Source: Bradyrhizobium sp. NAS80.1
Lineage (GTDB): Bacteria > Pseudomonadota > Alphaproteobacteria > Rhizobiales > Xanthobacteraceae
Length of the DNA stretch: 43,075 nucleotides
Assembly (NCBI RefSeq): GCF_001908205.1
Contig: NZ_LGHL01000009.1
Coordinates: 1-43,075, forward strand
Direction: 5' to 3'
In this document: positions 1 through 8,902 of the stretch, one piece after another
Layout of the letters: each line of letters opens with the position of its first letter
Position numbering within the stretch: the stretch's first letter is position 1
The notes under the pieces: model-generated
Told to the model about the DNA's origin: nothing
The model's input: only the letters and a program-made list of their open reading frames with translations
The model's database searches: none
Translations under genes and position numbers: made by a program

Positions 1-2
1 CG

Positions 3-179
3 ACCAGTTCGTCATGGCTCAACCAAGTCGAGCGCTTCTTCGCGCTCCTCACCGATAAGAAGATCCGGCGCGGCGTCTATCGCAGCGTAGCCGCCCTCAG
101 GGCCGATATCGCCTCGTTCCAATGCTGCGAACTTCTGGTTCAGGACACTAGCAGGTTGAACGCACGGGACAGCCTCTGA
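3..179 (+). pseudogene. IS630-family transposase, C-terminal fragment
   Basis: The third plus frame from the window edge reads SSWLNQVERFFALLTDKKIR followed by a GVYRSVAALRADI-like stretch. This is the conserved end of the DDE domain of IS630-type transposases, including the final acidic residue region (NQVERFF). After about residue 40 the similarity stops and an unrelated tail runs to TGA at 177-179, so the normal end (the FIxxHN region) is gone. The 5' part lies outside the window, so it is unknown whether that side is intact. No inverted repeat is recognisable. It probably marks the edge of an old insertion beside the dead TRAP gene. Family recognition is from memory of the motif. Confidence 0.75.
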
Positions 180-390
180 GCCGCTTGGGGCCGGTCCGGC
201 GGGCAGGTGTCCTCCCGAGGGATGGCAGTACTGTCGGAAGTGCCCAATGTTCTTGCTGGTCGGGATATAGGTCGTCAGGCCCGAGGTCCGACCAGCATGG
301 AGACGGAGCTTACCGGTGGAAGAACCTGTAGCTCAAACGAGGGAAAGCAGCAGAGCCACACTCGGGGCTGTAGAGCGCCTTCGGATAGAT
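180..390. other. Gap with no recognisable gene
   Basis: The stretch between the transposase tail and the broken TRAP gene has one open frame of 84 codons, but its composition is unlike a protein and nothing in it is recognisable. No terminator or promoter is obvious. It is probably decayed DNA replacing the lost 3' end of the TRAP gene. Confidence 0.4.
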
Positions 391-1313
391 TCAAATTTTT
401 GGTCCAGCCATCGCTGGTCGACTACCAACGATGCGGCGTAGCTCGCTCGCAAGTAGATTAACGACCTCACGCTTCTCTTTGAGCATGTCGTATTTATCGT
501 ACACCTGGGTCGCCTGTTCGAGGACGTTCTGGTAGCGCTTCGGCAGGGCGTTCCATTTATCCAGGTTCACGAACGCCAGATGCATCGTGCCGCGCTCCCA
601 CCAGCCTGGATAGTAATAGTGCGGGGCGACCTTGTAGAAGCCGAGCTTCTCGTCATCGTAGAGCCCGACCCACTCGGCGGCATCGATTGTTCCCTTTTCG
701 AGGGCTGGATCGATGTCTCCGCCCGCGGGTTGCTGCGGAATGACGCCGAGCTTTTGCATCACCTTTCCGGCGAGACCCGCGATGCGGAATTTCAGGCCCT
801 GCAGGTCGCTTACGGATTTCAGTTCCTTCCTGAACCAACCGCCCATCTGGCACGTGGTGTTGCCGGCGAACAGAGAGGTGACGTTGTAGTTCTTGTAGAA
901 GTCGTTCAGGAGCTCTTTGCCGCTGCCGACCAAGTACCAGGCCTAGTTCAGTCGCGAATTCGGCCCGAAGGGCACTGACGATCCGAACGCAAAGCAGGGG
1001 TCTTTGCCGAAATAGTAGTAAGACACGGTGTGCCCCATCTCGATGGTGCCGTTCTGAACGGCATCGAGGACCTGAAGGCCAGGCACGATCTCACCGGCCC
1101 CGAACGTCTGTATCTGGAATTTACCGTCCGTCGCGGCGGCGACCGCTTTCGCGATGACCTCCACGCCTCCGTAGGGAATGTCGAGCGATTTCGGCCAACT
1201 CGCCGACATTCGCCACTTCACTTCCGGATCCGACTGAGCGATCGGCGGCGCCGCAACCGCGCTGTCCCGACTGCGGTTGTACCGGCCAGCTTGATGAAAT
1301 CGCGCCTATTCAT
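391..1313 (-). pseudogene. TRAP transporter binding protein (DctP type), decayed
   Basis: A dctP-type periplasmic binding protein gene starting at ATG 1313 behind a good GGGAGG site, with a twin-arginine-like start (MNRRDFIKLAG). It is broken three ways. First, a one-base loss near 1258-1264 separates the signal peptide from the rest (the next frame reads AVAAPPIAQSDPEVKWR). Second, an in-frame TAG at 943-945 falls where CAG would give LNQAWYLVGSG. Third, the last 60 or so family residues are missing after ELRRIVG. The body still shows the DctP hallmarks (the LKFRIAGLAGKVMQKLG region, then a YYYPGWWE region). It belongs to the mannitol/chloroaromatic-type branch of the family, of about 360 residues. 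No membrane subunits adjoin it, so it is an orphan relic. Confidence 0.85.
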
Positions 1314-1343
1314 GCCTTCCTCCCAGTTTTCGTTTTTTGTTGC

Positions 1344-1380
1344 GCAAAAAAAGGCCCCGGTCTCTTGAGGCCGGGGCCTT
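1344..1380 (-). terminator. Rho-independent terminator after gcdH
   Basis: A perfect 10-bp stem (AAGGCCCCGG at 1351-1360 and CCGGGGCCTT at 1371-1380) with a 10-nt loop is followed, reading on the minus strand, by a run of T (the A tract at 1346-1352). It lies 16 bases beyond the gcdH stop, so it ends the minus-strand transcript. Confidence 0.85.
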
Positions 1381-1395
1381 GGAATTCGTCGGCGG

Positions 1396-2625
1396 TCAGG
1401 AGAATGCCTGGATGCCGGTTATGGCGCGCCCGAGTATCAGGGCGTGCACGTCGTGGGTGCCTTCGTAGGTGTTGACGGTCTCCAAATTCTGTGCGTGGCG
1501 CATGACCTGGAATTCGCTGGAGATGCCGTTGCCGCCGTGCATGTCGCGGGCGACACGCGCGATGTCGAGCGCTTTGCCGCAATTGTTGCGTTTGACGATC
1601 GAGATCATCTCCGGCGCCATCTGGCCGGAGTCCATCAAGCGTCCGACCTGCAGCGAAGCCTGCAGACCGAGCGAGATCTCGGTCATCATGTCGGCGAGCT
1701 TCTTCTGGATCAGTTGCGTGGCGGCGAGCGGACGGCCGAACTGCTTGCGGTCGAGCGCGTACTGCCGAGCTCGGTGAAAGCAGTCTTCCGCCGCGCCCAT
1801 CGCGCCCCAGGAGATCCCGTAGCGCGCCCGGTTGAGACAGCCGAAAGGCCCCTTGAGCCCGGAGACGTTCGGCAGCAGCGCGCTTTCGGGCACGACCACA
1901 CCGTCCATCACGATTTCGCCGGTAATCGAGGCGCGCAGCGAGAGCTTGCCTTTGATCTTTGGCGCCGAAAGACCCTTCATTCCCTTCTCGAGGACAAAAC
2001 CTCGGATCTGGTTGTCGTGCGCGGCCGACTTTGCCCACACGACGAACACGTCGGCGATCGGGGCGTTCGAGATCCACATCTTCGATCCGGTGAGCCGGTA
2101 GCCGTCCGCGACCTTCTCGGCCCGCGTCTTCATGCCGCCAGGATCGGATCCTGCATCCGGCTCCGTTAAGCCGAAGCAGCCGACCCAGTCGCCGGTAGCG
2201 AGTTTCGGGAGATACAGCTTGCGCTGCGCATCGTCGCCGTAGGCGTAGATCGGATACATCACCAGCGAAGACTGCACGCTGTTCATCGAGCGGTAGCCGG
2301 AGTCGACGCGCTCGATCTCGCGTGCGGCGAGACCGTAGGAGACGTAACCGGCGTCGGCGCAGCCGTACTCCTCTGGGAAGGTCACGCCGATAAGGCCGAG
2401 TGCGCCCATCTCGCGGAAAATTTCGCGATCGGTGTCTTCGTCCAGATAGGCTTCGGTCACGCGCGGCAGCAGCTTCTCCCGGGCATACTCTCGGGCAGTA
2501 TCCCGGATCATCCGCTCGTCTTCCGTGAGCTGTTGATCAAGCAGGAACGGGTCGTCCCAGGCGAACTGCGCAAGCGCATGCGCGTGGGGACGGCTCGAGG
2601 CGGATTGCTTGAGGGTCTTTTCCAT
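1396..2625 (-). CDS. gcdH: Glutaryl-CoA dehydrogenase
   Basis: An acyl-CoA dehydrogenase of 409 residues that oxidatively decarboxylates glutaryl-CoA to crotonyl-CoA, with FAD as cofactor and ETF as the expected electron acceptor. The subgroup is shown by [51 protein letters not shown] and [16 protein letters not shown]. The Glu near residue 388 is the catalytic base position and the Arg of the SLRAS region is present. The reading frame stays open upstream, but ATG 2625 is preferred: MEKTLKQ follows an AGGTGG site about 8 nt away, and the upstream 51 codons are low-complexity. It is the last gene of a minus-strand set with an isomerase and a GST, and it ends at a strong terminator. The classical roles are lysine, tryptophan or benzoate breakdown. 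Here it may serve glutarate-type acids activated by the nearby CoA-transferases (inference). Confidence 0.92.
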   Translation of the reverse strand: MEKTLKQSASSRPHAHALAQFAWDDPFLLDQQLTEDERMIRDTAREYAREKLLPRVTEAYLDEDTDREIFREMGALGLIGVTFPEEYGCADAGYVSYGLAAREIERVDSGYRSMNSVQSSLVMYPIYAYGDDAQRKLYLPKLATGDWVGCFGLTEPDAGSDPGGMKTRAEKVADGYRLTGSKMWISNAPIADVFVVWAKSAAHDNQIRGFVLEKGMKGLSAPKIKGKLSLRASITGEIVMDGVVVPESALLPNVSGLKGPFGCLNRARYGISWGAMGAAEDCFHRARQYALDRKQFGRPLAATQLIQKKLADMMTEISLGLQASLQVGRLMDSGQMAPEMISIVKRNNCGKALDIARVARDMHGGNGISSEFQVMRHAQNLETVNTYEGTHDVHALILGRAITGIQAFS

Positions 2626-3262
2626 CAGCCGGCCACCTGGGAAGGACTGCGGCGAACCCGGCGGGGGGGGTGGGGTTCGTGAGCTCGTCGTCAATGAATT
2701 CCATACGGTCCTTGCCCCAGAACATCTCCTCGCCGACGAAGAAGGTCGGGACGCCGAAGGCGCCGCGCTCGAGCCCACGGTCCGTCTCCGCGATGAGTGC
2801 GTCGCGGATCTCGTTGCTCTCGACCAGCTTCTCGAACTCGGCCTGATCCACGCCGAGTTCGGCCGCGATCGGCTTCAGGCCGGCGAGTTCGCCGACGGAA
2901 GCGTCGTCGCGCTCCCAATAGGCGGCGAAGATCTTCTCCATGAATTCCCACTCCTTGCCGAAACGGCGCATCGCGAGGGCACCGCGCAGGGCAGGGCTGG
3001 TCTTCATCGGGAATTTCTTCGGCATTTGGAACGGGAGATCGTACTTTTTCGCCCAGCGCATCAGGTCGATCTTCCGCGAACGCAGCTTGACCTTGGGCTC
3101 TTCCATCAGCACGTAGTTCTGCTTCTTGAAGACGTAGCCGAGATTGAACGGGTGCGGCACGACGGTGGCACCGTGCTTCTTCGCGATCGGCTTTATCAGA
3201 TGCAAGGCGAAGTAGCTGTTGGTGCTGCCCAGATCCCAATAGAAATCGATGGTCTTCGTCAC
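2537..3262 (-). CDS. 2-hydroxychromene-2-carboxylate isomerase-like protein (DsbA fold, kappa GST)
   Basis: The protein begins [19 protein letters not shown] and carries a [16 protein letters not shown] motif near residue 180, the signature of HCCA isomerase/kappa-class GST proteins. These are glutathione-dependent cis-trans isomerases of aromatic breakdown, and family members of other function are common. The start is GTG 3262 with GGAG upstream. The family normally ends within about 10 residues of the FWGKDR block (around 200 residues). This frame runs on to 241 residues and overlaps gcdH by 89 bases, with a proline/arginine-rich tail. A run of eight C on the coding strand (2663-2670) sits exactly where the tail begins. 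A one-base change there would end the protein at a TGA overlapping the gcdH ATG (TGATG) or fuse it to gcdH, so the true C-terminus is uncertain. Confidence 0.8.
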   Translation of the reverse strand: MTKTIDFYWDLGSTNSYFALHLIKPIAKKHGATVVPHPFNLGYVFKKQNYVLMEEPKVKLRSRKIDLMRWAKKYDLPFQMPKKFPMKTSPALRGALAMRRFGKEWEFMEKIFAAYWERDDASVGELAGLKPIAAELGVDQAEFEKLVESNEIRDALIAETDRGLERGAFGVPTFFVGEEMFWGKDRMEFIDDELTNPTPPAGFAAVLPRWPADGKDPQAIRLEPSPRACACAVRLGRPVPA

Positions 3263-3280
3263 GACTTTGTCTCCGTTTTG

Positions 3281-4003
3281 TTATTGCGACGAACTGCCGC
3301 CCGAGGGTCGGCCGAATTGCTTGTTTCCGAAAAGGTTGTCCCAGGCCGCGCCCTGTGGCGGCTTCTTGTTCTTCTCAAAGCGTTCCTTCAGCACGGCCAG
3401 GCCGCGCTGCACGGCGGGGCGCTCACGGACCGCGCTGTACCAGCGCTGTATCGACGGATAATCGTCGAGATGCTGGCCCTGAAACTTGTGCGACCTCAGC
3501 CAGGGATAGGTCGCCATGTCGGCGATGGAATAGTCGCCGGCGAGATACTCGTTCTCCGAGAGGCGACGTTCCAGCACGCGATAGAGGCGCTCCGCCTCCG
3601 ACGTGAAGCGATCGATGGCGTAGGGGATCTTTTCCTTGGAATATTCCCGGAAGTGGTGCGCCTGCCCGAGCGCCGGCGCCATGCTCGCGGCCTGGAAGGC
3701 GAGCCACTGCGTCACCTGATAACGCGGACCCATCTCGGCCGGCATGAAGCGGAAACCGTTCTTCTCCGCGAGGTACATCATGATCGCCGCCGACTCGAAT
3801 AGCGCGAACGGCTTTCCGTCCGGCCCTTCGGGATCGACGATCGCCGGAATCTTGTTGTTCGGGCTAACCCGCAGGAAATCTTCCGCGAACTGCTCGCCCT
3901 TGCCGATATGCACGGCCTGGACGTCGTAGGGCAGTCCGAGTTCCTCGAGAAGGATCGAGATCTTGTAGCCATTCGGGGTCGGCCAGAAGTACAGCTTGAT
4001 CAA
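3281..4003 (-). CDS. Glutathione S-transferase, YfcG/YghU-like
   Basis: A 240-residue two-domain GST. The thioredoxin-fold half begins KLYFWPTPNGYKISILLEEL and has NKIPAIVDP (the cis-Pro of the glutathione site) and FESAAIMMYLAEK. The all-alpha half follows from about residue 90, with the N-capping SIADMATYPWL motif. The TPNGYK start is typical of the Nu-class/YfcG group, which act as disulfide reductases. The start is TTG 4003, chosen because a strong GGGAGG lies 5 nt upstream and no ATG is better placed. It is the first gene of the minus-strand set GST-isomerase-gcdH, with 18 bases to the isomerase start. A role in glutathione-dependent handling of catabolic intermediates is inference. Confidence 0.88.
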   Translation of the reverse strand: MIKLYFWPTPNGYKISILLEELGLPYDVQAVHIGKGEQFAEDFLRVSPNNKIPAIVDPEGPDGKPFALFESAAIMMYLAEKNGFRFMPAEMGPRYQVTQWLAFQAASMAPALGQAHHFREYSKEKIPYAIDRFTSEAERLYRVLERRLSENEYLAGDYSIADMATYPWLRSHKFQGQHLDDYPSIQRWYSAVRERPAVQRGLAVLKERFEKNKKPPQGAAWDNLFGNKQFGRPSGGSSSQ

Positions 4004-4081
4004 TCGAGCCTCCCGCGTTCGTTTTATGGTTCGAGACGTTAGGCAGGGGGATTTGTGCCGTCCAAGACTATGAAAGTCATG

Positions 4082-4126
4082 ATTCAGTCGTAAAACGACT
4101 TGCTGGGGAGGCGCTTCGACAAGTCG
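4082..4126. promoter_or_regulatory. Candidate LysR operator between GST and CoA-transferase genes
   Basis: The divergent gap holds an inverted repeat AGTCG-N5-CGACT (4086-4100) and a second, wider pair CGACTTG (4096-4102)/CAAGTCG (4120-4126). The block ATTCAGTCGTAAAAC (4082-4096) recurs as ATTCGGTCGTAGAAC at 6446-6460, 13 of 15 matching, in front of the LysR gene. This is consistent with one regulator binding both gaps. Confidence 0.45.
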
Positions 4127-4222
4127 TGCGGCGTCTCAATCGAGTTGCCTTCCGTATTGGACCGCGCGATGGCCCCCAAATATTCGTAGGCCTCCATAAC
4201 AAACGAACGGGAGCGCCAAGCG

Positions 4223-5473
4223 ATGACGACGAGTGGTACACTGCCCATGCTGTCCGGCATCAAGGTCATCGACATAACCCAGTTCGTCGCCGGTCCCACC
4301 GCCTCGCGCGTCCTCGCCGAGATGGGAGCCGACGTCGTCAAGGTCGAATTGGCTCCTTACGGCGACAGGTCGCGCGTGCAGGGCGTCAAGGCGAAGGACG
4401 CGCCGGCGGAGGCCGCGCCCCACAGCACCTACTTCTTCCAGCACAATCACTCGAAGCGGGGCATCGCTCTGGATTTCAAGAACGAACGCGCGCGGGAAAT
4501 CCTCAAGGGCATGATCGCGAAGGCCGACGTGCTCGTCGAGAACTTCAGCCCCGGCGTAATGGCCCGCGCCGGCATGTCCTACGAAGACCTGAAGAAGCTC
4601 AACCCTCGCCTCGTGATGTGTTCGATCTCCTTCGCCGGCCAGACCGGCGACCTCAGCGAGAAGCCGGGCTACGACTACATGGGCCAGGCCTATGCGGGCG
4701 TGACCGGAATGATCGGAGAAGCAGACGGCAGCCCCGCGATGGTGACGATGGCCATCGGCGACGTCTCGACCGGCGTATCCGCCGCCCTGGCGATTGTCAC
4801 CGCGCTCTTCCATCGCGAGCGCACCGGCGAGGGGCAACTCGTCGAGAGCACCTTGCTCGACACCTACTTCCACATGCACGAAGCGAGCATCCCTCGCGTA
4901 TCGAAGCTCGGGCGGAAGTACGTCCAGAAGCGGACCGGTTCGCAGCATCCGGACGGCGGTCCGACCGGCATTTTCAAGTGCGGCGACGGCAAGTACATCA
5001 CGCTGATGTCCTTGGCCCATCAATGGCCGCAACTGGTGGGAGCGCTCGAGATGCCCGAGCTTCTCAACGATCCGCGCTTCGTGAGCGCGAGTTCCAGGCG
5101 CAACAACAACGACCTGCTCAAGGAGATCCTCGAAGGTTGGCTGGCTTCGGTCGGCACGCGCGAGGCATGCCTCAAGCGGCTCGAGAAGCATCGGATCCCG
5201 GTGGCGCCGGTGCTCGACCTGAACGACGTTATCGAGCTCGACCATCTGAAGCAGCGCAACACCGTGCGCACGGCGGTTGATCCGATGCTGGGCGAATTCA
5301 AGGTGCCGGGGATGCCGGTGCGCTTCTCCGGATGGCAGGGACCGTCTCGCCTTTCGGCCGCGCGGCTCGGCGAGCACAACGCGGACGTGCTGCGCGAATA
5401 CGGCCTGACCGAAGAGGAGATCGCCGACCTCCACGACAACAAGGTGTTCGTGCGCGACCGCGCGCTCGGCTAA
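4223..5473 (+). CDS. Class III CoA-transferase (CaiB/BaiF family)
   Basis: A 416-residue family III CoA-transferase that moves CoA between carboxylic acids through an aspartyl-CoA intermediate. It shows the N-terminal GIKVIDITQFVAGPTASR segment, GADVVKVE, the SKRGIALDFKN strand, VLVENFSPG and the nucleophile region KPGYDYMGQAYAG, where Asp151 is the expected catalytic residue. The interlaced-dimer tail (LGEHNADVLREYGLTEEEI) is complete. The start is ATG 4223 with GGGAG about 10 nt upstream. The stop is shared in a 4-base convergent overlap (CTAA) with the downstream LysR gene. Substrates cannot be read from sequence. Relatives act on oxalate, carnitine, glutarate, succinate and benzylsuccinate. 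The proximity of gcdH makes a glutarate or other dicarboxylate substrate plausible but unproven. Confidence 0.9.
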   Translation: MTTSGTLPMLSGIKVIDITQFVAGPTASRVLAEMGADVVKVELAPYGDRSRVQGVKAKDAPAEAAPHSTYFFQHNHSKRGIALDFKNERAREILKGMIAKADVLVENFSPGVMARAGMSYEDLKKLNPRLVMCSISFAGQTGDLSEKPGYDYMGQAYAGVTGMIGEADGSPAMVTMAIGDVSTGVSAALAIVTALFHRERTGEGQLVESTLLDTYFHMHEASIPRVSKLGRKYVQKRTGSQHPDGGPTGIFKCGDGKYITLMSLAHQWPQLVGALEMPELLNDPRFVSASSRRNNNDLLKEILEGWLASVGTREACLKRLEKHRIPVAPVLDLNDVIELDHLKQRNTVRTAVDPMLGEFKVPGMPVRFSGWQGPSRLSAARLGEHNADVLREYGLTEEEIADLHDNKVFVRDRALG

Positions 5474-6426
5474 CGCGCCTTCAGCGTCCGCTTCTTCCTT
5501 TCCGCGCCTTCCGCGGGCTCCGCGCTCGCCTTGGCCTTGATGCGCGACGCCCGCTGGAACAGATGCCGCACCAACGACGAACGGTCGTCCCATCGCTTGG
5601 CGAGCCAGACCGCGGTCTGCGCCTTCGGCTCGCGCAGCGGCACGAACTTTAGGCCCTCCAGCGGAAGCCGCTTGAGGGATTCCGGCAGGATCGAGATGCC
5701 CATACCCGCGGCAACCAGGCCCATCATCGTGGGCGTCGCGTTCGCTGCCTGCGCGACATTCGGTGCGAAGCCGGAGTCCCGGCACAGGTCAACGATCTTC
5801 TGGTACAGCCCGCTGCCGATCGAACTGGCGTAGAGCACCATGGGCTCTTCGGCGAGATCCGCCACTGAGAGGTCGCCCGGCTTGTCGGCCAACGGATGAT
5901 CCGCTCTCATCACGGCCATCAGCCTCTCGCGCGAGATCTCGACGGATTGGATCGATTCCGGCTTGGGCTGCAGCGGCCGCACGAAGCCCAGGTCGAGGCG
6001 CCCGTCGAGGATCGCGTCGACCTGTTGGTAGGTCGGCATCTCCTCCAGGATCAAGTCGACGTCGGGATGCTCGGCGCGGAAGTCGAAGACGAGCTTCTGG
6101 AATCCTTCGACGAACGGGGCGGACCCGAAGAACCCGACTCTCACTTCGCCGACCTGGCCGCGGTGGATCCGCTCGGCGCGTATCGCGGCAGCGTCCACCC
6201 GTTCGAGCACTTCCTTGGCTTCCTTCAGGAAGTTTTCTCCCGCATTGGTCAGTTCGACGCGCCGGTTCGACCGCTCGAACAGCCGTGCGCCGATCTCGCG
6301 CTCGAGCGCCAGGATCTGCTGACTGAGCGGGGGCTGCGAGATGCCGAGCCTGTTCGCGGCCCTGCCGAAATGCAGATCCTCGGCCACCGCTACGAAGTAC
6401 CGGAGGTGCCTCAATTCGATATTCAT
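5470..6426 (-). CDS. LysR-type transcriptional regulator
   Basis: A 318-residue LysR protein. The winged helix-turn-helix is MNIELRHLRYFVAVAEDLHF to about residue 60 (RLGISQPPLSQQI recognition helix). The effector domain starts near residue 90 (GEVRVGFFGSAPF), with the family GLVAAGMGISILPES segment near 230. A basic tail (KAKASAEPAEGAERKKR) extends beyond the usual end. ATG 6426 is preferred over ATG 6462 because MNIELRHLRYF is the standard LysR start, although its ribosome site is weak. It lies between two CoA-transferase genes, divergent from the second and tail-to-tail with the first, so it probably controls one or both. A shared 15-base motif upstream of both supports this. Confidence 0.9.
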   Translation of the reverse strand: MNIELRHLRYFVAVAEDLHFGRAANRLGISQPPLSQQILALEREIGARLFERSNRRVELTNAGENFLKEAKEVLERVDAAAIRAERIHRGQVGEVRVGFFGSAPFVEGFQKLVFDFRAEHPDVDLILEEMPTYQQVDAILDGRLDLGFVRPLQPKPESIQSVEISRERLMAVMRADHPLADKPGDLSVADLAEEPMVLYASSIGSGLYQKIVDLCRDSGFAPNVAQAANATPTMMGLVAAGMGISILPESLKRLPLEGLKFVPLREPKAQTAVWLAKRWDDRSSLVRHLFQRASRIKAKASAEPAEGAERKKRTLKAR

Positions 6427-6445
6427 ATCGACAGAGTAGCAGACA

Positions 6446-6468
6446 ATTCGGTCGTAGAACATATCGAA
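6446..6468. promoter_or_regulatory. Candidate LysR operator in lysR/CoA-transferase divergent gap
   Basis: A dyad with outer arms TTCG (6447-6450) and CGAA (6465-6468) spans the lysR start region. It contains ATTCGGTCGTAGAAC (6446-6460), nearly identical to the block at 4082-4096. The spacing fits a LysR dimer site near its own promoter (autoregulation). This is inference from sequence symmetry only. Confidence 0.4.
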
Positions 6469-6545
6469 CGTGACCTATTGTGTATTGGACGCCGGATACC
6501 CCCCTCGCGAATGTAGACGCAGGGAGTTAAGACCAAGGGTGATCC

Positions 6546-7820
6546 GTGATTTCGGAAAAAACGCCTTCTACCACATCTGTAGGCGAGAAGCCGCCGATCC
6601 TTCGCGGCGTCCGCGTCCTCGACCTCAGTCGTTTTCTGTCCGGTCCGCAGGCGACGTTGTTCCTCGCCGGCATGGGCGCGGAAGTCATCAAGATCGATGA
6701 TCCTCGGGGAGGTGACCCGACATTTACCGCGCCTCCCTACTTCGGTCCGCGCGGCGTTGCCTTCGACCGCAGGACTCCGGAGGATCTGGGAATAGCTTAT
6801 CTGAAGCGGACGCGCGGCAAGAAATCGATCAGCCTCGACCTGAAGAAGCCGGAAGGGCACGAAGTGCTCCTCAAGCTCGTCCGCGAAGCGGACGTGCTCG
6901 TCGAGAACTTCAAGGTTGGCGTCACTGCCAAGCTGAAAATCGACTACGCTACGCTTCGTGCCGTCAATCCGAGACTGATCTACTGCTCGATCACGGGGTA
7001 CGGCGCGACGGGCCCCGAGCGGCACCGCAAGGCCTTCGACCTGATGGTGCAGGCCGCGACGGGAATGATGAGCATCACCGGAGACCCTGCCGGGCAGCCG
7101 AGTAAGACCGGCGCTTCTCTGTCGGACGGGATAGCGGGCACGTTCGCGATGGCGGGCATTCTGGGTGCGCTTTACCAACGACATGAAACCGGCCTGGGCC
7201 AATTCATCGACGTTTCGATGGCGGATTGTCTGCTCTCTCTGATCTTCGACGAACCTTTCGAATGCTACGGCGATCTGGGACTTGCGCATCGGCAGGGCAA
7301 CCGAATCGCGAGATTCTCGCCGTTCAACACATATCAAGCGCTCGACGGCGCGGTCGCGATCGGTGCCGGCACGACGGCGGACTGGACGAAGCTCCTGCAC
7401 ATCATGGGACGCGAGGACCTCCTGAATTCGCCGGAATTCATGAACCCGGGATGGCGCATCGAAAACAACGAAAAGGTCGACGCCGTCGTCGGAAAATGGG
7501 CGGCCTCAATGCCGATCGAAACGATCATCGCGCGGCTAGACGAGGCCGACATCGCCTGCGGCCCGATCCGGACGATCGACGACGTCGTCGCCTGGGATCA
7601 ATTGCGTGTACGCGACATGCTGCAGCCCGTTCGCAGCCCGCATCTGCCGACCACCGCCGGACCGCTCGCTGCGGGCTTTCCGCTCAAGTTCAGCGAAGCT
7701 GCAGCGGTTCATGACCCTCAAGTACCGATGCCACGCGAGCACAACGCCGAAATCTACGAAACTCTGCTCAAGTTGTCGAAAGAAGAGGTCGCTTCGCTAA
7801 CCGAGGGCGGGGTCCTGTAG
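6546..7820 (+). CDS. Class III CoA-transferase (CaiB/BaiF family), second copy
   Basis: A 424-residue class III CoA-transferase, clearly not a recent duplicate of the first copy. It keeps GVRVLDLSRFLSGPQATLFL, GAEVIKIDDPRGGDP, RGKKSISLDLKKPEG, VLVENFKVG and the nucleophile segment KAFDLMVQAATGMMSITG with Asp165. The C-terminal MPREHNAEIYETLLKLSKEEV is normal. The start is GTG 6546, preceded by GGAG and AGGG. An ATG is absent nearby, and the ISEKTPSTTS leader is unconserved. It is followed after 56 bases by dctP, with a small hairpin (7820-7834) in the gap, so the transferase and the TRAP transporter probably form one transcript. The inferred role is activation of the imported acid to its CoA ester. 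Confidence 0.9.
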   Translation: MISEKTPSTTSVGEKPPILRGVRVLDLSRFLSGPQATLFLAGMGAEVIKIDDPRGGDPTFTAPPYFGPRGVAFDRRTPEDLGIAYLKRTRGKKSISLDLKKPEGHEVLLKLVREADVLVENFKVGVTAKLKIDYATLRAVNPRLIYCSITGYGATGPERHRKAFDLMVQAATGMMSITGDPAGQPSKTGASLSDGIAGTFAMAGILGALYQRHETGLGQFIDVSMADCLLSLIFDEPFECYGDLGLAHRQGNRIARFSPFNTYQALDGAVAIGAGTTADWTKLLHIMGREDLLNSPEFMNPGWRIENNEKVDAVVGKWAASMPIETIIARLDEADIACGPIRTIDDVVAWDQLRVRDMLQPVRSPHLPTTAGPLAAGFPLKFSEAAAVHDPQVPMPREHNAEIYETLLKLSKEEVASLTEGGVL

Positions 7821-7876
7821 CGCCTGCTCGGCGCCACCAAAGAAACAAAAACGAAAAAGAACGAGGAGGAAACGAC

Positions 7877-8902
7877 ATGATGATCACGCGAAGGACATTC
7901 GCGGCCGGAGTCGCCGCGTCCGCAGTCTTGGCTCCGTTCGTACCGCGCGCGGGCGCCGCCGAGCCGCTGCGTCTTCGATGCTCGTTGGATTCTCCGCTGA
8001 ATCATGCACGGACCAAGGCGATTACCGACTTTCTCCAAACCCTTGAAACGCGCTCCGACGGTCGCATCAAGGGCGAGGTCTTTCACAGCGGCCAACTGTA
8101 CAACGACGCAGATGTCGTGAAGGCGTTGGTTCAGGGGCAGGTCGAGATGGCCGCGCCAGGCACGTGGATACTCACGACCGTGATCCCCGACGCAGACTTC
8201 CTCAATCTTCCGACGCTCTACGGGCGCGATATCGACGTGATCCACCGTGCGATCGACGGCAAGTCCGGACAGAATCTCAACGCGCAGATCGCCAAGCGGA
8301 TCAAGTCGGAAGTCATCGGCGGGTGGTTGGATCTCGGCTTTTTCAATTGGTACACGGCCAAGCGCCCGCTGACCTCACTCGAGTCTCTGAACGGAGCCAA
8401 GATTCGCAATTCGGGCGGCGTGGGGCAGGCGTGGCGAGCGAAGTTTGTCGGAGCGATCCCGAACACGACGGCGCTGCCGAACGTGCCGCTCGCCTTGTCG
8501 CAGGGTACGTTCGACGGGATCTCGACGACCAACGAGACGGTCGCCAGCATGAAGCTCTGGGATGCCGGCATCCGCTTCGCGCTCGAAGACCACCAGTTCC
8601 TCGGGGTCTACGTCCCCGTCCTGAGCAACGCGTTCGCCGAAAAGCTGTCCGACGCGGATCGCCAATTGTTCAAGACGGTATGGGCGGAGAAGATCGGCCA
8701 GTACCGCGCCGACATGGCCGCCGCTCAGACCACCGCGCACCAAACGCTCATCAAGAATGGCGTCTCGATCGTCACGCCGACCGCCGCCGAAAGCGATGCG
8801 GCGCGGGCCAAGATGGTGGAGCACGAAGACGAGGTCGCGACGGCGCTCAAGATCTCGCCGGACTTCCTCAAGCTCGTCATGGCGGACATCCATGGCAAGT
8901 GA
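7877..8902 (+). CDS. dctP: TRAP transporter substrate-binding protein DctP
   Basis: A 341-residue periplasmic receptor of a TRAP carboxylate transporter. The signal peptide MMITRRTFAAGVAASAVLAP carries RRTF and ends near AGAA, suggesting Tat export. The mature part shows the DctP layout: SPLNHARTKAITDFLQTLE, the hinge LVQGQVEMAAPGTW, and LNGAKIRNSGG, whose Arg normally forms the salt bridge with the carboxylate. The start is chosen by AGGAGGA 6 nt upstream of ATG 7877. The stop overlaps the dctQ start by 11 bases. With dctQ and dctM it makes a complete system. The ligand is unknown, most likely an organic acid used by the adjacent CoA-transferase. Confidence 0.92.
   Translation: MMITRRTFAAGVAASAVLAPFVPRAGAAEPLRLRCSLDSPLNHARTKAITDFLQTLETRSDGRIKGEVFHSGQLYNDADVVKALVQGQVEMAAPGTWILTTVIPDADFLNLPTLYGRDIDVIHRAIDGKSGQNLNAQIAKRIKSEVIGGWLDLGFFNWYTAKRPLTSLESLNGAKIRNSGGVGQAWRAKFVGAIPNTTALPNVPLALSQGTFDGISTTNETVASMKLWDAGIRFALEDHQFLGVYVPVLSNAFAEKLSDADRQLFKTVWAEKIGQYRADMAAAQTTAHQTLIKNGVSIVTPTAAESDAARAKMVEHEDEVATALKISPDFLKLVMADIHGK

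Noticed and set aside
2609..3802. 397-codon plus-strand open frame opposite the isomerase and GST
   Set aside because: Shadow frame; both minus-strand genes have convincing family motifs.
4136..5785. 549-codon minus-strand open frame over the first CoA-transferase and LysR end
   Set aside because: It lies antisense to a clear CoA-transferase, is rich in Arg/Gly/His/Val without motifs, and is a usual artefact of GC-rich codon usage.
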